64,000 nt of DNA from Gallionellaceae bacterium (GCA_028714875.1 JAQTLN010000001.1:1-64000), one strand, 5' to 3'. Shown: positions 9,010-19,251, numbered from the stretch's first letter. Program-made: numbers and translations. Notes: a model not told the origin generated them from the letters alone.

Positions 9010-9040
9010 CCGGGCGCTCACAAGGCGCCCGGTTTTTTTT
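9010..9040 (+). terminator. Intrinsic terminator of the sat-apr operon
   Basis: CCGGGCGC (9010-9017), a 7-base loop, GCGCCCGG (9025-9032) and eight T residues form a textbook intrinsic terminator 22 bases after the aprA stop. Confidence 0.93.
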
Positions 9041-9057
9041 ATTGCTGAACGCGGTAC

Positions 9058-9091
9058 GTCGGTTGGGCACGCTTCGTTTCAGCAAACCGAC
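9058..9091. repeat. Degenerate GTAGGTTGGGC-type palindrome
   Basis: GTCGGTTGGGC at the left pairs imperfectly with GCAAACCGAC at the right. It looks like a decayed copy of the repeat at 4790-4823. Confidence 0.5.
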
Positions 9092-9122
9092 ATCAAGCGC
9101 TGTACACCCCGTTCTTCGAACC

Positions 9123-9154
9123 GTCATCCGCAAGAGCGCCCTCTTGCGAATGAC
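9123..9154. repeat. Short inverted repeat upstream of the YkgJ-type gene
   Basis: GTCATCCGCAAGAG and CTCTTGCGAATGAC form 14-base arms with one mismatched pair and a 4-base loop. It lies 54 bases before the next start codon and lacks a T-tract. Confidence 0.6.
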
Positions 9155-9207
9155 GCTTCATCCCCCATATAACCGCTTCTTTCCGCACCGTTTTTTCGAG
9201 GCCGCAC

Positions 9208-10158
9208 ATGGACGAGACCCAATTCAAGAACCTGGCACAGGACGCTCCTTTCGAGCTGAGCCCGGTCATGCCCAACATGCTCGATGGCGACAAGGTCATC
9301 CAGTTCCGTTGCCATCGCGATGTGGGTTGCTGGAACGCCTGTTGCGCCAACATCGACATCACCCTCACCCCTTACGACATCCTGCGTCTGAAGAATCGCC
9401 TGGAGTTGTCCTCCGGCGACTTCCTCAAGCAATATACCGTTCCCTATGAAATGGATCAGGACGGCATGCCCGGCGTGAAATTCCGCCCGGTCGAAGGCGG
9501 CACCGCCTGCCAGTTCATGAAACCGGAAGGTTGCGGGGTCTATGAAGACCGACCCACCGCCTGCCGCTACTATCCCGTGGCGCTGCTCTCCATGCGCCGC
9601 CAGGACGAATTCACCGACCGAGCCGTTTATGCGATGGTCGAGGAAAAGCACTGCCTCGGCCACCAGGAGCCGCGTTCGCTCACCATCGACGACTACCGCA
9701 AGGAACAGGGTGTCGACGAATATGACGAAAAGGGCCGTGGCTGGCGCCAACTGGTCCTCAAGCGCAAATCCGCCGGACCCGGCATCGGCAAGCCGCCCGC
9801 CGTCTCCAATCAATTGTTCTTCATGGCCAGCTACGACATAGACCGCTTCCGTGCCTTTGTTTCCAGCGACTCCTTCAACCGCACCTATGAAATCCCGCTG
9901 GATGTCATGGCGGTCCTGCTGGACAACGATGAAGCCCTTATGGAGTTCGGTTACAACTTCCTTAAACATGCCCTGTTCGGTGAGAAGTTCCTCGCTGAGC
10001 AGCCGGGCGCCTACGAAGCACGCATGGGGCGCCTCAAGGCCAAGACGGAAAAGCTGCGTGAGGAATACCAGGCCAACCGGGATCAACTGGAAGAAGACAA
10101 GTACAGCGAGCCCGGCCGCCCCGGTGACCTCAGTTGCGGCACCAAGGACTGCGGTTGA
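9208..10158 (+). CDS. YkgJ-type cysteine cluster protein
   Basis: A 316-residue cytoplasmic protein with two cysteine groups: Cys35, Cys41, Cys45 and Cys46 (CHRDVGCWNACC) and Cys101, Cys109 and Cys119 (ending YEDRPTACRYYP). This spacing is that of the YkgJ/Fe-S-cluster-containing oxidoreductase family, whose members are thought to bind zinc or an iron-sulfur cluster. The remainder is an extended C-terminal helical half with a charged segment (RLKAKTEKLREEYQ) near 277-290 and a last CGTKDCG. The terminator after aprA separates it from the sulfur operon, so linkage with APS reductase is only positional. The substrate is unknown. Confidence 0.75.
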   Translation: MDETQFKNLAQDAPFELSPVMPNMLDGDKVIQFRCHRDVGCWNACCANIDITLTPYDILRLKNRLELSSGDFLKQYTVPYEMDQDGMPGVKFRPVEGGTACQFMKPEGCGVYEDRPTACRYYPVALLSMRRQDEFTDRAVYAMVEEKHCLGHQEPRSLTIDDYRKEQGVDEYDEKGRGWRQLVLKRKSAGPGIGKPPAVSNQLFFMASYDIDRFRAFVSSDSFNRTYEIPLDVMAVLLDNDEALMEFGYNFLKHALFGEKFLAEQPGAYEARMGRLKAKTEKLREEYQANRDQLEEDKYSEPGRPGDLSCGTKDCG

Positions 10159-10315
10159 CGCAATTACGCAACGATGTGGGCGGGCTGGACTGGTTCATTT
10201 GACCTATATCAAGGCTGATCAATAACCACGCGCTGAGCATGGTCCGGTCCATCGCCCGCCGCTGGTTCTGGATGTTCCGGAACCCGGCGGGTTTTATGAC
10301 CGCCAGGAGATTACC

Positions 10316-10726
10316 ATGCAAAAGTCCATCGCCGTATCGTTCGCCGCCCTACTGCTCACCGCTGTACAACCCGCCATCGCCGCCCCCGCTGACGACGCCT
10401 GCGCCGCCCTCATGGAAGCCCGAGGCCATCTGGTCGCCATGATCGGTTCCACCGACAAAGCCACCCAGGACGACCTCAAGGGCAAAGTCCACGCCGCCAG
10501 CGCCAAGCTCGACGGCACCCTCGCCGCCATGATGAAAAGCTATAACGCCAACGACGAGGCCAAAGTAGCCGCCTTCAAACCCGCCTGGGAAGCCTTCAAA
10601 ACCACCCGCGAAGGCGAAATCATCCCCAACGTCTACGCCGGCAAAATTGCCGAAGCCAAGGCCATCGCCGGCGGCATCCAGGCCGAGCGCATGAAACAAA
10701 TGAAAGGCGCGATGGGCTGCAAGTAA
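10316..10726 (+). CDS. Small exported helical protein, unknown
   Basis: The 136-residue product has a clear Sec signal peptide (MQKSIAVSFAALLLTAVQPAIAA) with cleavage after AIAA near residue 23. The mature part is about 110 residues, Ala/Lys-rich and predicted helical, with two cysteines (near residue 28 and the next-to-last residue) that could form a disulfide. It resembles four-helix periplasmic proteins of the cytochrome c' size class but lacks a CXXCH heme motif. A GGAGATT site precedes ATG and a terminator follows, so it is a single-gene unit. No function is assigned. Confidence 0.7.
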   Translation: MQKSIAVSFAALLLTAVQPAIAAPADDACAALMEARGHLVAMIGSTDKATQDDLKGKVHAASAKLDGTLAAMMKSYNANDEAKVAAFKPAWEAFKTTREGEIIPNVYAGKIAEAKAIAGGIQAERMKQMKGAMGCK

Positions 10727-10750
10727 GAAAGGCTCTTCGATCGAATTCAA

Positions 10751-10775
10751 AACGGCCCCTTACGGGGCCGTTTTT
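10751..10775 (+). terminator. Intrinsic terminator
   Basis: ACGGCCCC, TTAC, GGGGCCGT and a T-run form a compact hairpin 25 bases after the small exported protein gene. Confidence 0.92.
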
Positions 10776-10860
10776 GCATTCCACTGCCCTGTACAGGGTT
10801 GAATTACGTGGTCGTCTGGGTGACATTCCCTCGCATTCCATCACCACTTGAGTCCACCCC

Positions 10861-11673
10861 TTGAACGCGCACAGCCTCGCTCCCGAAGAGCATTACATTC
10901 AGAAAGAACCCTATTACGAAGCCGTCGGCAACGAGATACCCATTTTTCTGGCAGCTTATGCCAACAAGCTGCCGATCCTGCTGAAAGGGCCGACCGGGTG
11001 CGGCAAGACCCGGTTCATGGAACACATGGCCTGGCGTTTGCGGCGGCCGATGATCACGGTTTCCTGCCATGATGACCTGACCGCTTCCGATCTCGTGGGG
11101 CGCTATCTGGTGAAGGGCGGCGAGACGGTCTGGGTCGATGGTCCACTGACCCGCGCGGTGCGGGTAGGGGGCATCTGCTACCTGGACGAGATCGTGGAAG
11201 CGCGCAAGGACACGATGGTGGTGATACACCCCCTGGCCGACGACCGTCGCACCCTGCCGATGGAGAAGCTGGGCCAGTTGCTGGAGGCTTCGGATGATTT
11301 CTGTCTGGCCATCTCCTACAACCCCGGTTACCAGAGCGTGTTGAAAGACCTCAAGCAATCCACCCGGCAACGCTTTGTCGCCCTGGAGTTCGATTACCCG
11401 GCGGCGGAGCTGGAAGCGCGCATCGTCGCCAACGAGTCCGGTGTCGATGCCATCCTGGCGGAGCGCCTGGTGCGCTTCGCCCAGACCACCCGCAACCTCA
11501 AGGGTGCCGGCCTGGAAGAAGGGGCCTCCACGCGACTGCTGGTGCATGCCGGCAAGTTGATTTCCAGCGGTATCGATCCGGTGCTGGCCTGCCAGAGCGC
11601 CGTTGCCCAGGCGATTACCGACGATGGCGACATGCTGGCGGCGATCCAGGAGCTATCTTCTTCGTTGTTCTGA
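10861..11673 (+). CDS. cbbQ: CbbQ-type MoxR AAA+ ATPase (Rubisco activase motor)
   Basis: CbbQ is a hexameric MoxR-class AAA+ ATPase that, with its von Willebrand partner CbbO, removes inhibitory sugar phosphates from Rubisco. The 270-residue protein has Walker A GPTGCGKT at 43-50, Walker B ICYLDE ending at residue 110, and the family segment [20 protein letters not shown] near 155-174. TTG is the only plausible start I found near the conserved N-terminus ([14 protein letters not shown]); the ribosome site is weak. NorQ/NirQ proteins are close relatives, but the neighbouring cbbO and the absence of nor genes favour CbbQ. A toxin-antitoxin pair separates it from cbbO. Confidence 0.87.
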   Translation: MNAHSLAPEEHYIQKEPYYEAVGNEIPIFLAAYANKLPILLKGPTGCGKTRFMEHMAWRLRRPMITVSCHDDLTASDLVGRYLVKGGETVWVDGPLTRAVRVGGICYLDEIVEARKDTMVVIHPLADDRRTLPMEKLGQLLEASDDFCLAISYNPGYQSVLKDLKQSTRQRFVALEFDYPAAELEARIVANESGVDAILAERLVRFAQTTRNLKGAGLEEGASTRLLVHAGKLISSGIDPVLACQSAVAQAITDDGDMLAAIQELSSSLF

Positions 11674-11690
11674 TCTGATAGGTGACCCTA

Positions 11691-11704
11691 TACTTGGTCA
11701 AGTA
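11691..11704. promoter_or_regulatory. Candidate operator of the toxin-antitoxin operon
   Basis: TACTTG-GT-CAAGTA is a perfect 6+6 palindrome 24 bases before the antitoxin start. Phd/YefM antitoxins usually repress their own operon by binding such palindromes. The overlap with promoter elements was not resolved. Confidence 0.5.
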
Positions 11705-11715
11705 CATGATCTTGA

Positions 11716-12443
<728 letters not shown>

Positions 12444-12575
12444 TGCGCGCGATGTGGATAGGTGTGCTGTCGCTCTGTAGCGCCGGTTTGATGTCCAGCA
12501 GGGACGGTATCCTTCAGGTCCAGCGGGCTGTTATTAAGACGCAACCAAGTACGCCCGCGCCACATGAGGCGCCAT

Positions 12576-12669
12576 CCCCCTTTTTCAAAGGGGGGGTGGG
12601 GATTCGGCCGCGCGCGCATGGGCAACCGTTGCTGAAATCCCCCCTAACCCCCCTTTGCAAAAGGGGGGG
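12576..12669. repeat. C/G-run palindromic element, full copy
   Basis: Within the 301-base gap between the PIN toxin and cbbO, CCCCCTTTTTCAAAGGGGGG at the left and AAATCCCCCC to the G-run ending at 12669 at the right form an inverted pair around a GC-rich centre. The rest of the gap (12444-12575 and 12670-12744) shows no gene. The element may end transcription from the toxin genes or sit between cbbO and its promoter. Confidence 0.75.
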
Positions 12670-12744
12670 ACTTACCCCCCGCGCGACGCGTGTGTTTCAA
12701 CCGCTGACGCCAACATTGCCACTGAGTGTGGGGAGAGCCGAGGC

Positions 12745-14856
12745 ATGAACAGCGAAGCCATCACCCTTCTGCTGGAAGACTTGCTGGAAGCGGATTTTTC
12801 CTTCCGCAAGGTGGGGCCGGCGGCTGATCTGTTGGCAGCGCTTTCCGAGTCGGAGCAGAACTTTCTGCTCGCTTGGGTGAAGCGCATCGCCAGTACCAAT
12901 CTGGAAGTCGCCTGGCAGTTCACGCGGCGCGCGCCGGCGCTGGTCGGCCGCATGGATCGGCGCCTGATGGAGGCCTGGGCGGTGGGAGCCTGCGATACCT
13001 ACGACCGCGAGGGCTTGCGCCAGGCGCTGCAAGTGCTGGAAGAGGCCGACCATTACGCGGAACGACAACTGGAAATGACGGCCGGGGTGCTGTTCGACGA
13101 TGTGGCCGGGGTGTTGGGTAATTTCGTGCGTGGCCTCTCCGGGCGGCGCCTGCGGGTGGAGCAGGGCGAGGGTCTGTATACCGACACCGAGAAGATTCTG
13201 CTGCCCGGTGTGATAGCCCGCTTTCCCGTGGTGGCGGACAACTTCAAGCTGGCCAAGGCGGCGGTGGCGCTGCTCTGGGCGCAGACCCGTTTCGGCACCT
13301 TCCGCGCCGACCTCGCCGTTGCCTGCTCGGACTTTCCTGACCCGCAACGCGCGTTGCGACAGTTTCACGGCCTGGAAACCCTGCGCCTGTCGGCCTGCAT
13401 CGCGCGCGAGTTGCCCGGGCTGCATCGCGACATGGAGCGCTTGAAAAGCCAGTTGGGCGAGGGACTGCCGGTTGGTTGGGAGGCCATCGCGCAACGCCTG
13501 GCGCAACCGGAAGCGGACCTGGAAGACAGCCTCACCCTCCTGGGCGATGCGCTGCGTCTGCCGGATTTCACCCCTTGGTGCTTCCAGGGCGTACTGAAGC
13601 CGGAGGCCGTGGCCGCAGCCTTCGCCGCGCGCCGGGAAAAGGAAAAGGCGCGTCTGCGCGTGAAGCTGGCCGAGTTGCTGGAAGAGAAACGCGGCCCCCG
13701 TAGCCGGGATGAAGCGCCGCGAAATCCGGAGAATGCAGCACCGGAATTCGCCGCCGAGATCAACGACGAAGACGGTCGCATGGATATGGAAATCACTCTG
13801 GACGGCGCGCCCATCGCCCCACCCGACGATGTGAAGGCGCTGCTCTCCTCGGTCTACCTGGATTTCGGTGAAATCCCCCCGGAATATCTGGTGCCGGCCG
13901 GTGATGGCGAATACGACCCCAGTCTGCTTTACGAGCAGAGCGCCGATCCGGATTCGGTCTGGCAGGGCACTTACCACGAGGAAGGCGCGCTGTTCTATCC
14001 CGAGTGGGACATGGGCCGCGAGCACTACCGCAAGAACTGGTGCGTGATGCGGGAGAAGGACGTGCCGCCCGTGCATGACGGTTTTTGCCGGGAGACCCTG
14101 GCCAAGCACGCCAGCCTGGTGAAACAGTTGCGCAAGAGCTTCGAGGCCATGCGCGATGAAAGCCGCGCGCTGAAACGCCAGACCGATGGCGACGAGGTGG
14201 ATATCGACGCCTTGGTCGAGGCCCTGGCTGACGCCAAGGATGGACGCGAAATGAGCGACCGCCTGTTCGTGCGCCAGCACCGCGCGGAACGCAACATCGC
14301 GGTCGCCTTCATGGTCGACATGAGCGGTTCCACTCGCGGCTGGATCAACGAGGCCGAGCGCGAAGCCCTGTTGTTGTTGTGCGAAGCGCTGGAGCGCCTG
14401 GGCGACCGCTATGCCATCTACGGCTTTTCCGGCACGACCCGGAAGCGCTGCGAGTTGTTTCGCGTCAAGACCTTCGACGAACCCTATGGCGACGAGGTGA
14501 AGGCGCGCATCTCCGGCATCCGCGCCCAGGAATACACGCGCATGGGCTTCGCCATCCGCCACCTTTCGAAACTGCTGAACGAAGTCGATGCCGCGACCAA
14601 GGTGCTGATCACCCTCTCGGATGGTCGTCCCGATGATTACTTCGACGGCTATCGCGGCCAGTACGGCATCGAGGACACCCGCATGGCCCTGCTGGAGTCG
14701 CGCCGCGCCGGCGTGCATCCGTTCTGCATCACCATCGACCGTGAAGCGCGCGACTATCTGCCGCACATGTACGGCGCCGCCCGCTACATCATCCTCGACG
14801 ACGTGCGGCAACTGCCGTTCAAGGTTTCCGACATTTACCGGCGCCTGACCAGGTAA
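12745..14856 (+). CDS. cbbO: CbbO/NorD-type VWA-domain protein (Rubisco activase adaptor)
   Basis: CbbO is the von Willebrand factor A adaptor that recruits the CbbQ ATPase ring to Rubisco. The 703-residue protein has a long helical N-terminal region and a C-terminal VWA domain with an intact metal-ion site, DMSGST near residues 523-528, followed by TRMGFAIRHL and a second acidic loop, LSDGRPDDYFDGY. A charged linker lies near 290-340. ATG at 12745 follows GAGCCGAGG and avoids reading through the repeat just upstream. NorD is the closest alternative name, but the pairing with cbbQ decides. Confidence 0.87.
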   Translation: MNSEAITLLLEDLLEADFSFRKVGPAADLLAALSESEQNFLLAWVKRIASTNLEVAWQFTRRAPALVGRMDRRLMEAWAVGACDTYDREGLRQALQVLEEADHYAERQLEMTAGVLFDDVAGVLGNFVRGLSGRRLRVEQGEGLYTDTEKILLPGVIARFPVVADNFKLAKAAVALLWAQTRFGTFRADLAVACSDFPDPQRALRQFHGLETLRLSACIARELPGLHRDMERLKSQLGEGLPVGWEAIAQRLAQPEADLEDSLTLLGDALRLPDFTPWCFQGVLKPEAVAAAFAARREKEKARLRVKLAELLEEKRGPRSRDEAPRNPENAAPEFAAEINDEDGRMDMEITLDGAPIAPPDDVKALLSSVYLDFGEIPPEYLVPAGDGEYDPSLLYEQSADPDSVWQGTYHEEGALFYPEWDMGREHYRKNWCVMREKDVPPVHDGFCRETLAKHASLVKQLRKSFEAMRDESRALKRQTDGDEVDIDALVEALADAKDGREMSDRLFVRQHRAERNIAVAFMVDMSGSTRGWINEAEREALLLLCEALERLGDRYAIYGFSGTTRKRCELFRVKTFDEPYGDEVKARISGIRAQEYTRMGFAIRHLSKLLNEVDAATKVLITLSDGRPDDYFDGYRGQYGIEDTRMALLESRRAGVHPFCITIDREARDYLPHMYGAARYIILDDVRQLPFKVSDIYRRLTR

Positions 14857-14873
14857 GAGACGTTGGGCAGTTT

Positions 14874-14955
14874 GTAGGATGTGGTGAGCGCGGCGAACCG
14901 CGTCAAGTACGGCGCGCATTGCATGGTGCGGTTCGCCGCGCTCACCACACCCTAC
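14874..14955. repeat. Long palindromic repeat, GTAGGATGTGGTGAGCGC family
   Basis: GTAGGATGTGGTGAGCGCGG at the left pairs with a near-perfect inverted copy ending in CACCACACCCTAC around an 18-26 base centre. The same element occurs at 33262-33342. It lies between cbbO and the next gene. Confidence 0.8.
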
Positions 14956-15067
14956 GTCCACTTGCGGCACGATTGTGTCCTGGTGTTTCAACCTGCGCCC
15001 CAACTGAGGCCGCTTGCTAATCAGGAAGTACTATAAGGTTTCGTCACTACGAGTTCGGCTCAACCCC

Positions 15068-18000
15068 ATGACCACCGTCACCTTGCAACAGGTACTCAAT
15101 CCCGCGGTTCATACCGTGGTGGCGGCCACCCCGCTGGCCGAGGTGTGGCGGCGCATGGAAGAACTGCGCATCAGTTGCGTGGTGGTGCTGGATGGACGGA
15201 CACCGATAGGCATCTTCACCGAGCGTGACAGTGTGACGCTGGTGGCGAACGGCGGCTGGCGGGGCAACGAAGCGATCGCCAGCTACATGCGGGAGCCCTT
15301 GCTCGCCAGCAACCCGGGCATGGACATTCATCGCGCCTATCAACTGATGGCGGCGCGCAATGTGCGGCAACTGGTGCTGGTGGATGCGTCGGGCGCGCTG
15401 TCCGGCCTGGTCACCGAAGGCGATTTGCTGCACTACATCGGCCTGGAACAGATGGTGCAGCCGCGCAGCGTGGCGTCGGCCATGACCGGGAAAGTCGTCA
15501 CCCTGAATGTGCAACAAAGCCTGCTGGCCGCCGCCCGCATCATGTCGGAGCGGGTGTTGAGTTGCGTGGTGGTGGTGAGCGAGGGGCTTCCGGTGGGCAT
15601 GCTCACGGAGCGTGATGTGGTTCACCTCTCCCGGCAAGGCGGTGACCCGGCCCTGCGCCTGCTGGGCGACGTGATGAGCCGGCCACTACTGACGATTCAG
15701 GCCGATGCCTTCCTGGCCGTCGCCATGCAGCGCATGGAGCAGAGTGGAATCCGCCGCCTGGTGGTGCTGGATGCCTCCGGCGCGATGGTCGGCCTGCTCA
15801 CCCGGCATGACGTGGTCAAGGCCTTGCAGGCGCATTACGTCGACATCCTTCAGGAAACCATCGAGCGCCTGGAACAGAACCTGCATCTCACGCGCGATCG
15901 CCTGGAGTCGGCGGAAAACCGTTTGCTGCGGCACAGCGTCATGGATCAAGTGAACGATGCGGTGTTCGTGGTGGCCATGGAAAGCGGTCGTCTGGTGGAG
16001 GCCAACGAGTCGCTCGGCGATATGCTGGGATACAGCCGCGACGAATTGCTCAACCTTTACTGTTATGACTTCGCCGAACTCTGCGGCGGCTCTGCGGGTT
16101 GGCCGCAATGGTCCGCTGCCTTCGCGGAGCGCGGCATCCTGACCGAGGAATCACGTTTTCGCCGCAAGGAGGGGGCGGGCCTTCCGGTCGAACTTAGCCT
16201 GCGCCTGGTGCATAGCGAAGGCGAGACTTATCTGGTTGCGGTTGCCCGCGATATTTCCCAGCGCAAGCGCAATGAAGCGCGTATCCGGCTGGATCGCGAG
16301 CAGCAACATGTGTTGCGAGAAATTCTCGAAATCGGCATCGGCGACGGCACCCTGGAACTGCGGCTGGAGCGCTGCCTGGCGCGCCTGCTCGAAGTTTCCT
16401 GGCTGACCCTGCTGCCCAGAGGCGGTATTTTCGTCAGGGAAGCGGATGGCCTGCGTCTGCTGGTCAACCGCAATTTTTCGCCGGAAATTCGCGCCAGTTG
16501 CGCGCGCGTGAAGATGGGGCATTGCCTCTGCGGACGCGCCGCCGAGACCGGCACCACCCTTTACGCGGAGTGCGTCGACCACCGCCATGACATTACCTAT
16601 GGCGGCATGACCGAGCACGGCCATTACAACCTGCCGCTCAAGGCCGGGGGCGAGGTGCTGGGAGTACTGGTTCTGTACCTGCCGGCGGGGCATCCGCGCA
16701 TCGCGGAAGAACAGTATTTCCTGGAGGCTGTCAGCGATGCCCTGGCCGGCGTGCTCCGGCGTGATCGCGTGGAACAGGCGGTTTCCGCCAAGGAGGCGGA
16801 AATCCACCTGCTGCTGGATTCCACCGCCGAGGCGATTTTCGGTGTGGATATGGAGAGCCGCTGCACCTTCATCAATCGCGCCTGCCTGGAACTGCTGGGC
16901 TACGACAGCGCGGAGGAACTGTTGGGGCAGCCGATCCACGATCGCATCCATCACAGCCACGCCGATGGCCGTCCTTATCCGGAGAACGAGTGTCCGGCGC
17001 TGCCCGGCACGCATCTGCGCGAGAAAAAACACGTCGACAGCGAGGTGTTCTGGCGCAAGGACGGCGGCGCCATGCCGGTCGAATATTGGTCGCACCCGGT
17101 GATTCAGGATGGAAAGCTGGTCGGCGCGGTGATCACTTTTCTCGACATCAGCCAGCGCAAGGCCGCCGAGGAGAAACTGCGCCTGGCCGCCAAGGTATTC
17201 GACAGCACGCTCGAAGGCGTGATGGTGACCGACGCCAAAACCCACATTTTGTTCGTCAACCGCGCCTTCACCACGATCACCGGCCTCAGCGAGGCCGAAG
17301 TCTTCGGCAAGACCCCGCGTTATCTCAGCTCCGGCCGTCACGATGACGCGTTCTATCGCGAACTCTGGCGCGAGATCGCCGCGAACGGCGGCTGGCAGGG
17401 CGAAATCTGGAATCGCAACAAGGCCGGCGAGGAGTATCCGGAATGGCTGTCGATCAGCGCCGTGCATGACGACAGCGGCCAGGTGGTGAATTACGTCGGC
17501 GTGTTCGCCGACATCAGCCAGATCAAGCACTCGGAAGCGCAACTCGAACATCTGGCGCATCACGATCCGCTCACCACCTTGCCCAACCGCACGCTGTTCC
17601 AGGCGCGTCTGGCCCACGCCATCAATGTCTCGCAGCGCCACGGCACGGGCCTGGGGCTGTTGTTCATGGACCTGGACGGCTTCAAGAACATCAACGACAG
17701 CCTTGGCCACCCGGCCGGCGATGAATTGTTGCAGGCCATTGCCCGGCGCCTCTCCGCCAATCTGCGCACGGCGGATACCCTGGCGCGTCTGGGGGGCGAT
17801 GAATTCGTCGTGCTCCTGGAGGATCTCGACGGACCCAACGAAGCCGCCGTGGTCGCCCAAACCCTGCTCGCCCTGCTGCGCCAACCGTTCCATTTGACTG
17901 GCGGCCAGGAGGTGTTCAGCGGCGCCAGCATCGGCATCAGCCTGTTCCCGGAGGACGCGAGCGATGCCACCCAGTTGGTGCGCAATGCCGATGCCGCGCT

Positions 18001-18847
18001 ATACCAGGCCAAGTCGCAGGGGCGCGACACCTATCGTTTCTATACCGAAGCGCTCACTCGCGTCGCCAACGAGCGTATGCAACTGGAATCGCGCCTGCGC
18101 GGCGCCCTGGAGCGCGGTGAATTCGTCGTCCACTACCAGCCCCAGGTCGCCACCCGCGACGGCCGTCTGCTCGGCGCTGAAGCCCTGGTGCGCTGGCTGA
18201 CGCCGGAGGGTGAACTGGTGCCGCCGGACCGCTTCATACCGCTGGCGGAAGAGACCGGCCTGATCCGTCCCCTCGGAGAGTGGGTTCTGCGTGAGTCGTG
18301 TACCCAGTTTCGCGCCTGGTTCGATGCCGGCATGGAACCGCTGCGATTGTCCGTGAACCTGTCCTCACGCCAGTTCGAGCAACGCGATCTGGTCGAGCGG
18401 CTGCACGCCGTGCTGGAGGAAACCGGGTTCCCCGCGCATCTCCTGGAGTTGGAAATCACCGAAAGCGCCATCATGGCTCAGGGCAGCCAGGCCTCCGCCG
18501 CGCTTGCCGCGTTGAAGGGGCTGGGGGTAAGCCTCGCCATCGACGACTTCGGCACCGGCTATTCCTCTCTGGCCTATCTCAAACGCTTCTCGGTCGACAA
18601 ACTCAAGATCGACCGCGGTTTCATGCGGGACATCCCACAGGACATCAATGATGTGGAGATCGCCGCCACCATCATCGCGATGGCGAAAAACCTGAAACTG
18701 AAAGTCCTCGCCGAAGGCGTGGAAACAGAGGAACAACTAGCCTTTCTGCAAATACACGACTGCGACGCCTATCAGGGCTATTTCTACAGTCGCCCGCTGC
18801 CGGCCAAGGCATTTCTTGAGATGTGGCGGAAGCAACAATATAGATAG
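15068..18847 (+). CDS. CBS-PAS-GAF-PAS-PAS-GGDEF-EAL cyclic-di-GMP signalling protein
   Basis: A 1259-residue cytoplasmic protein without membrane segments. Two tandem CBS pairs occupy about residues 1-260 (repeats of the type PIGIFTERD, LSGLVTEGD, PVGMLTERD and MVGLLTRHD), then a coiled linker, PAS (about 285-400), GAF (about 410-560), two PAS domains (about 570-810), GGDEF with an intact RLGGDEFV near 909, and EAL with EALVRW near 1038. Both catalytic signatures are kept, so it could make and degrade cyclic-di-GMP. CBS domains usually bind adenosine nucleotides. ATG at 15068 is chosen because an earlier TTG lacks a ribosome site. The ligand is unknown. Confidence 0.88.
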   Translation: MTTVTLQQVLNPAVHTVVAATPLAEVWRRMEELRISCVVVLDGRTPIGIFTERDSVTLVANGGWRGNEAIASYMREPLLASNPGMDIHRAYQLMAARNVRQLVLVDASGALSGLVTEGDLLHYIGLEQMVQPRSVASAMTGKVVTLNVQQSLLAAARIMSERVLSCVVVVSEGLPVGMLTERDVVHLSRQGGDPALRLLGDVMSRPLLTIQADAFLAVAMQRMEQSGIRRLVVLDASGAMVGLLTRHDVVKALQAHYVDILQETIERLEQNLHLTRDRLESAENRLLRHSVMDQVNDAVFVVAMESGRLVEANESLGDMLGYSRDELLNLYCYDFAELCGGSAGWPQWSAAFAERGILTEESRFRRKEGAGLPVELSLRLVHSEGETYLVAVARDISQRKRNEARIRLDREQQHVLREILEIGIGDGTLELRLERCLARLLEVSWLTLLPRGGIFVREADGLRLLVNRNFSPEIRASCARVKMGHCLCGRAAETGTTLYAECVDHRHDITYGGMTEHGHYNLPLKAGGEVLGVLVLYLPAGHPRIAEEQYFLEAVSDALAGVLRRDRVEQAVSAKEAEIHLLLDSTAEAIFGVDMESRCTFINRACLELLGYDSAEELLGQPIHDRIHHSHADGRPYPENECPALPGTHLREKKHVDSEVFWRKDGGAMPVEYWSHPVIQDGKLVGAVITFLDISQRKAAEEKLRLAAKVFDSTLEGVMVTDAKTHILFVNRAFTTITGLSEAEVFGKTPRYLSSGRHDDAFYRELWREIAANGGWQGEIWNRNKAGEEYPEWLSISAVHDDSGQVVNYVGVFADISQIKHSEAQLEHLAHHDPLTTLPNRTLFQARLAHAINVSQRHGTGLGLLFMDLDGFKNINDSLGHPAGDELLQAIARRLSANLRTADTLARLGGDEFVVLLEDLDGPNEAAVVAQTLLALLRQPFHLTGGQEVFSGASIGISLFPEDASDATQLVRNADAALYQAKSQGRDTYRFYTEALTRVANERMQLESRLRGALERGEFVVHYQPQVATRDGRLLGAEALVRWLTPEGELVPPDRFIPLAEETGLIRPLGEWVLRESCTQFRAWFDAGMEPLRLSVNLSSRQFEQRDLVERLHAVLEETGFPAHLLELEITESAIMAQGSQASAALAALKGLGVSLAIDDFGTGYSSLAYLKRFSVDKLKIDRGFMRDIPQDINDVEIAATIIAMAKNLKLKVLAEGVETEEQLAFLQIHDCDAYQGYFYSRPLPAKAFLEMWRKQQYR

Positions 18848-18868
18848 GCAGATCGGGCCAGTGGCGGC

Positions 18869-19186
18869 ATGGCGAACAACTCAGGAACTCCCGGTATGAA
18901 CCAGCAGGTCAGCATCCCCTTCGATATTCGCGCGGGGGGCAATTACAGCAATGGCGCTTACGGACGCGCCTGGGGCGTGCGCCAGGTGATCGACTTCTCG
19001 CTCGATGCCGAAAGCGGCGAGGAAACCGTGCGTTTCAAGGGCATCGCCGGCACCTGCCGGCGCAAAACCGGGCAGTGCACTCTCGATGAGTTCCGTAAAT
19101 GGGCGCGTTACGAAGTCGCCCTCAACGAAAACTCCTGGCAACGCATCGGCTATTACGAAGAGGAATTCCCGGAACAGGAGGTGTAG
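18869..19186 (+). CDS. Conserved hypothetical protein
   Basis: A 105-residue soluble protein I do not recognise. The start is uncertain: ATG at 18869 or the internal ATG at 18896 (MNQQVSIPFDIRAGGNYS). It has two cysteines (TCRRKTGQC, spaced by six residues) and a Glu-rich tail. It follows the signalling gene by 21 bases and ends just before a terminator shared with the convergent OmpA-like gene, so it may be the last gene of that transcript. Confidence 0.6.
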   Translation: MANNSGTPGMNQQVSIPFDIRAGGNYSNGAYGRAWGVRQVIDFSLDAESGEETVRFKGIAGTCRRKTGQCTLDEFRKWARYEVALNENSWQRIGYYEEEFPEQEV

Positions 19187-19206
19187 GCGTCCCGCCCGCG
19201 CAAAGA

Positions 19207-19231
19207 AAAACCGCCCCGAAGGGCGGTTTTT
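19207..19231. terminator. Bidirectional intrinsic terminator
   Basis: AAAAACCGCCC, CGAA, GGGCGGTTTTT has A- and T-runs on both sides of a GC stem, so it can end transcription from both converging genes. Confidence 0.93.
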
Positions 19232-19251
19232 CTGGATCAAACGCGGCCGCT

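Noticed and set aside
12655-12744. Extended N-terminus of cbbO beginning in the repeat
   Set aside because: It would be read from the C/G-run element; ATG 12745 with GAGCCGAGG upstream matches the expected protein start.
12697-15003. A 768-codon minus-strand frame opposite cbbO
   Set aside because: It is the antisense shadow of the VWA protein gene; no ribosome site or family match.
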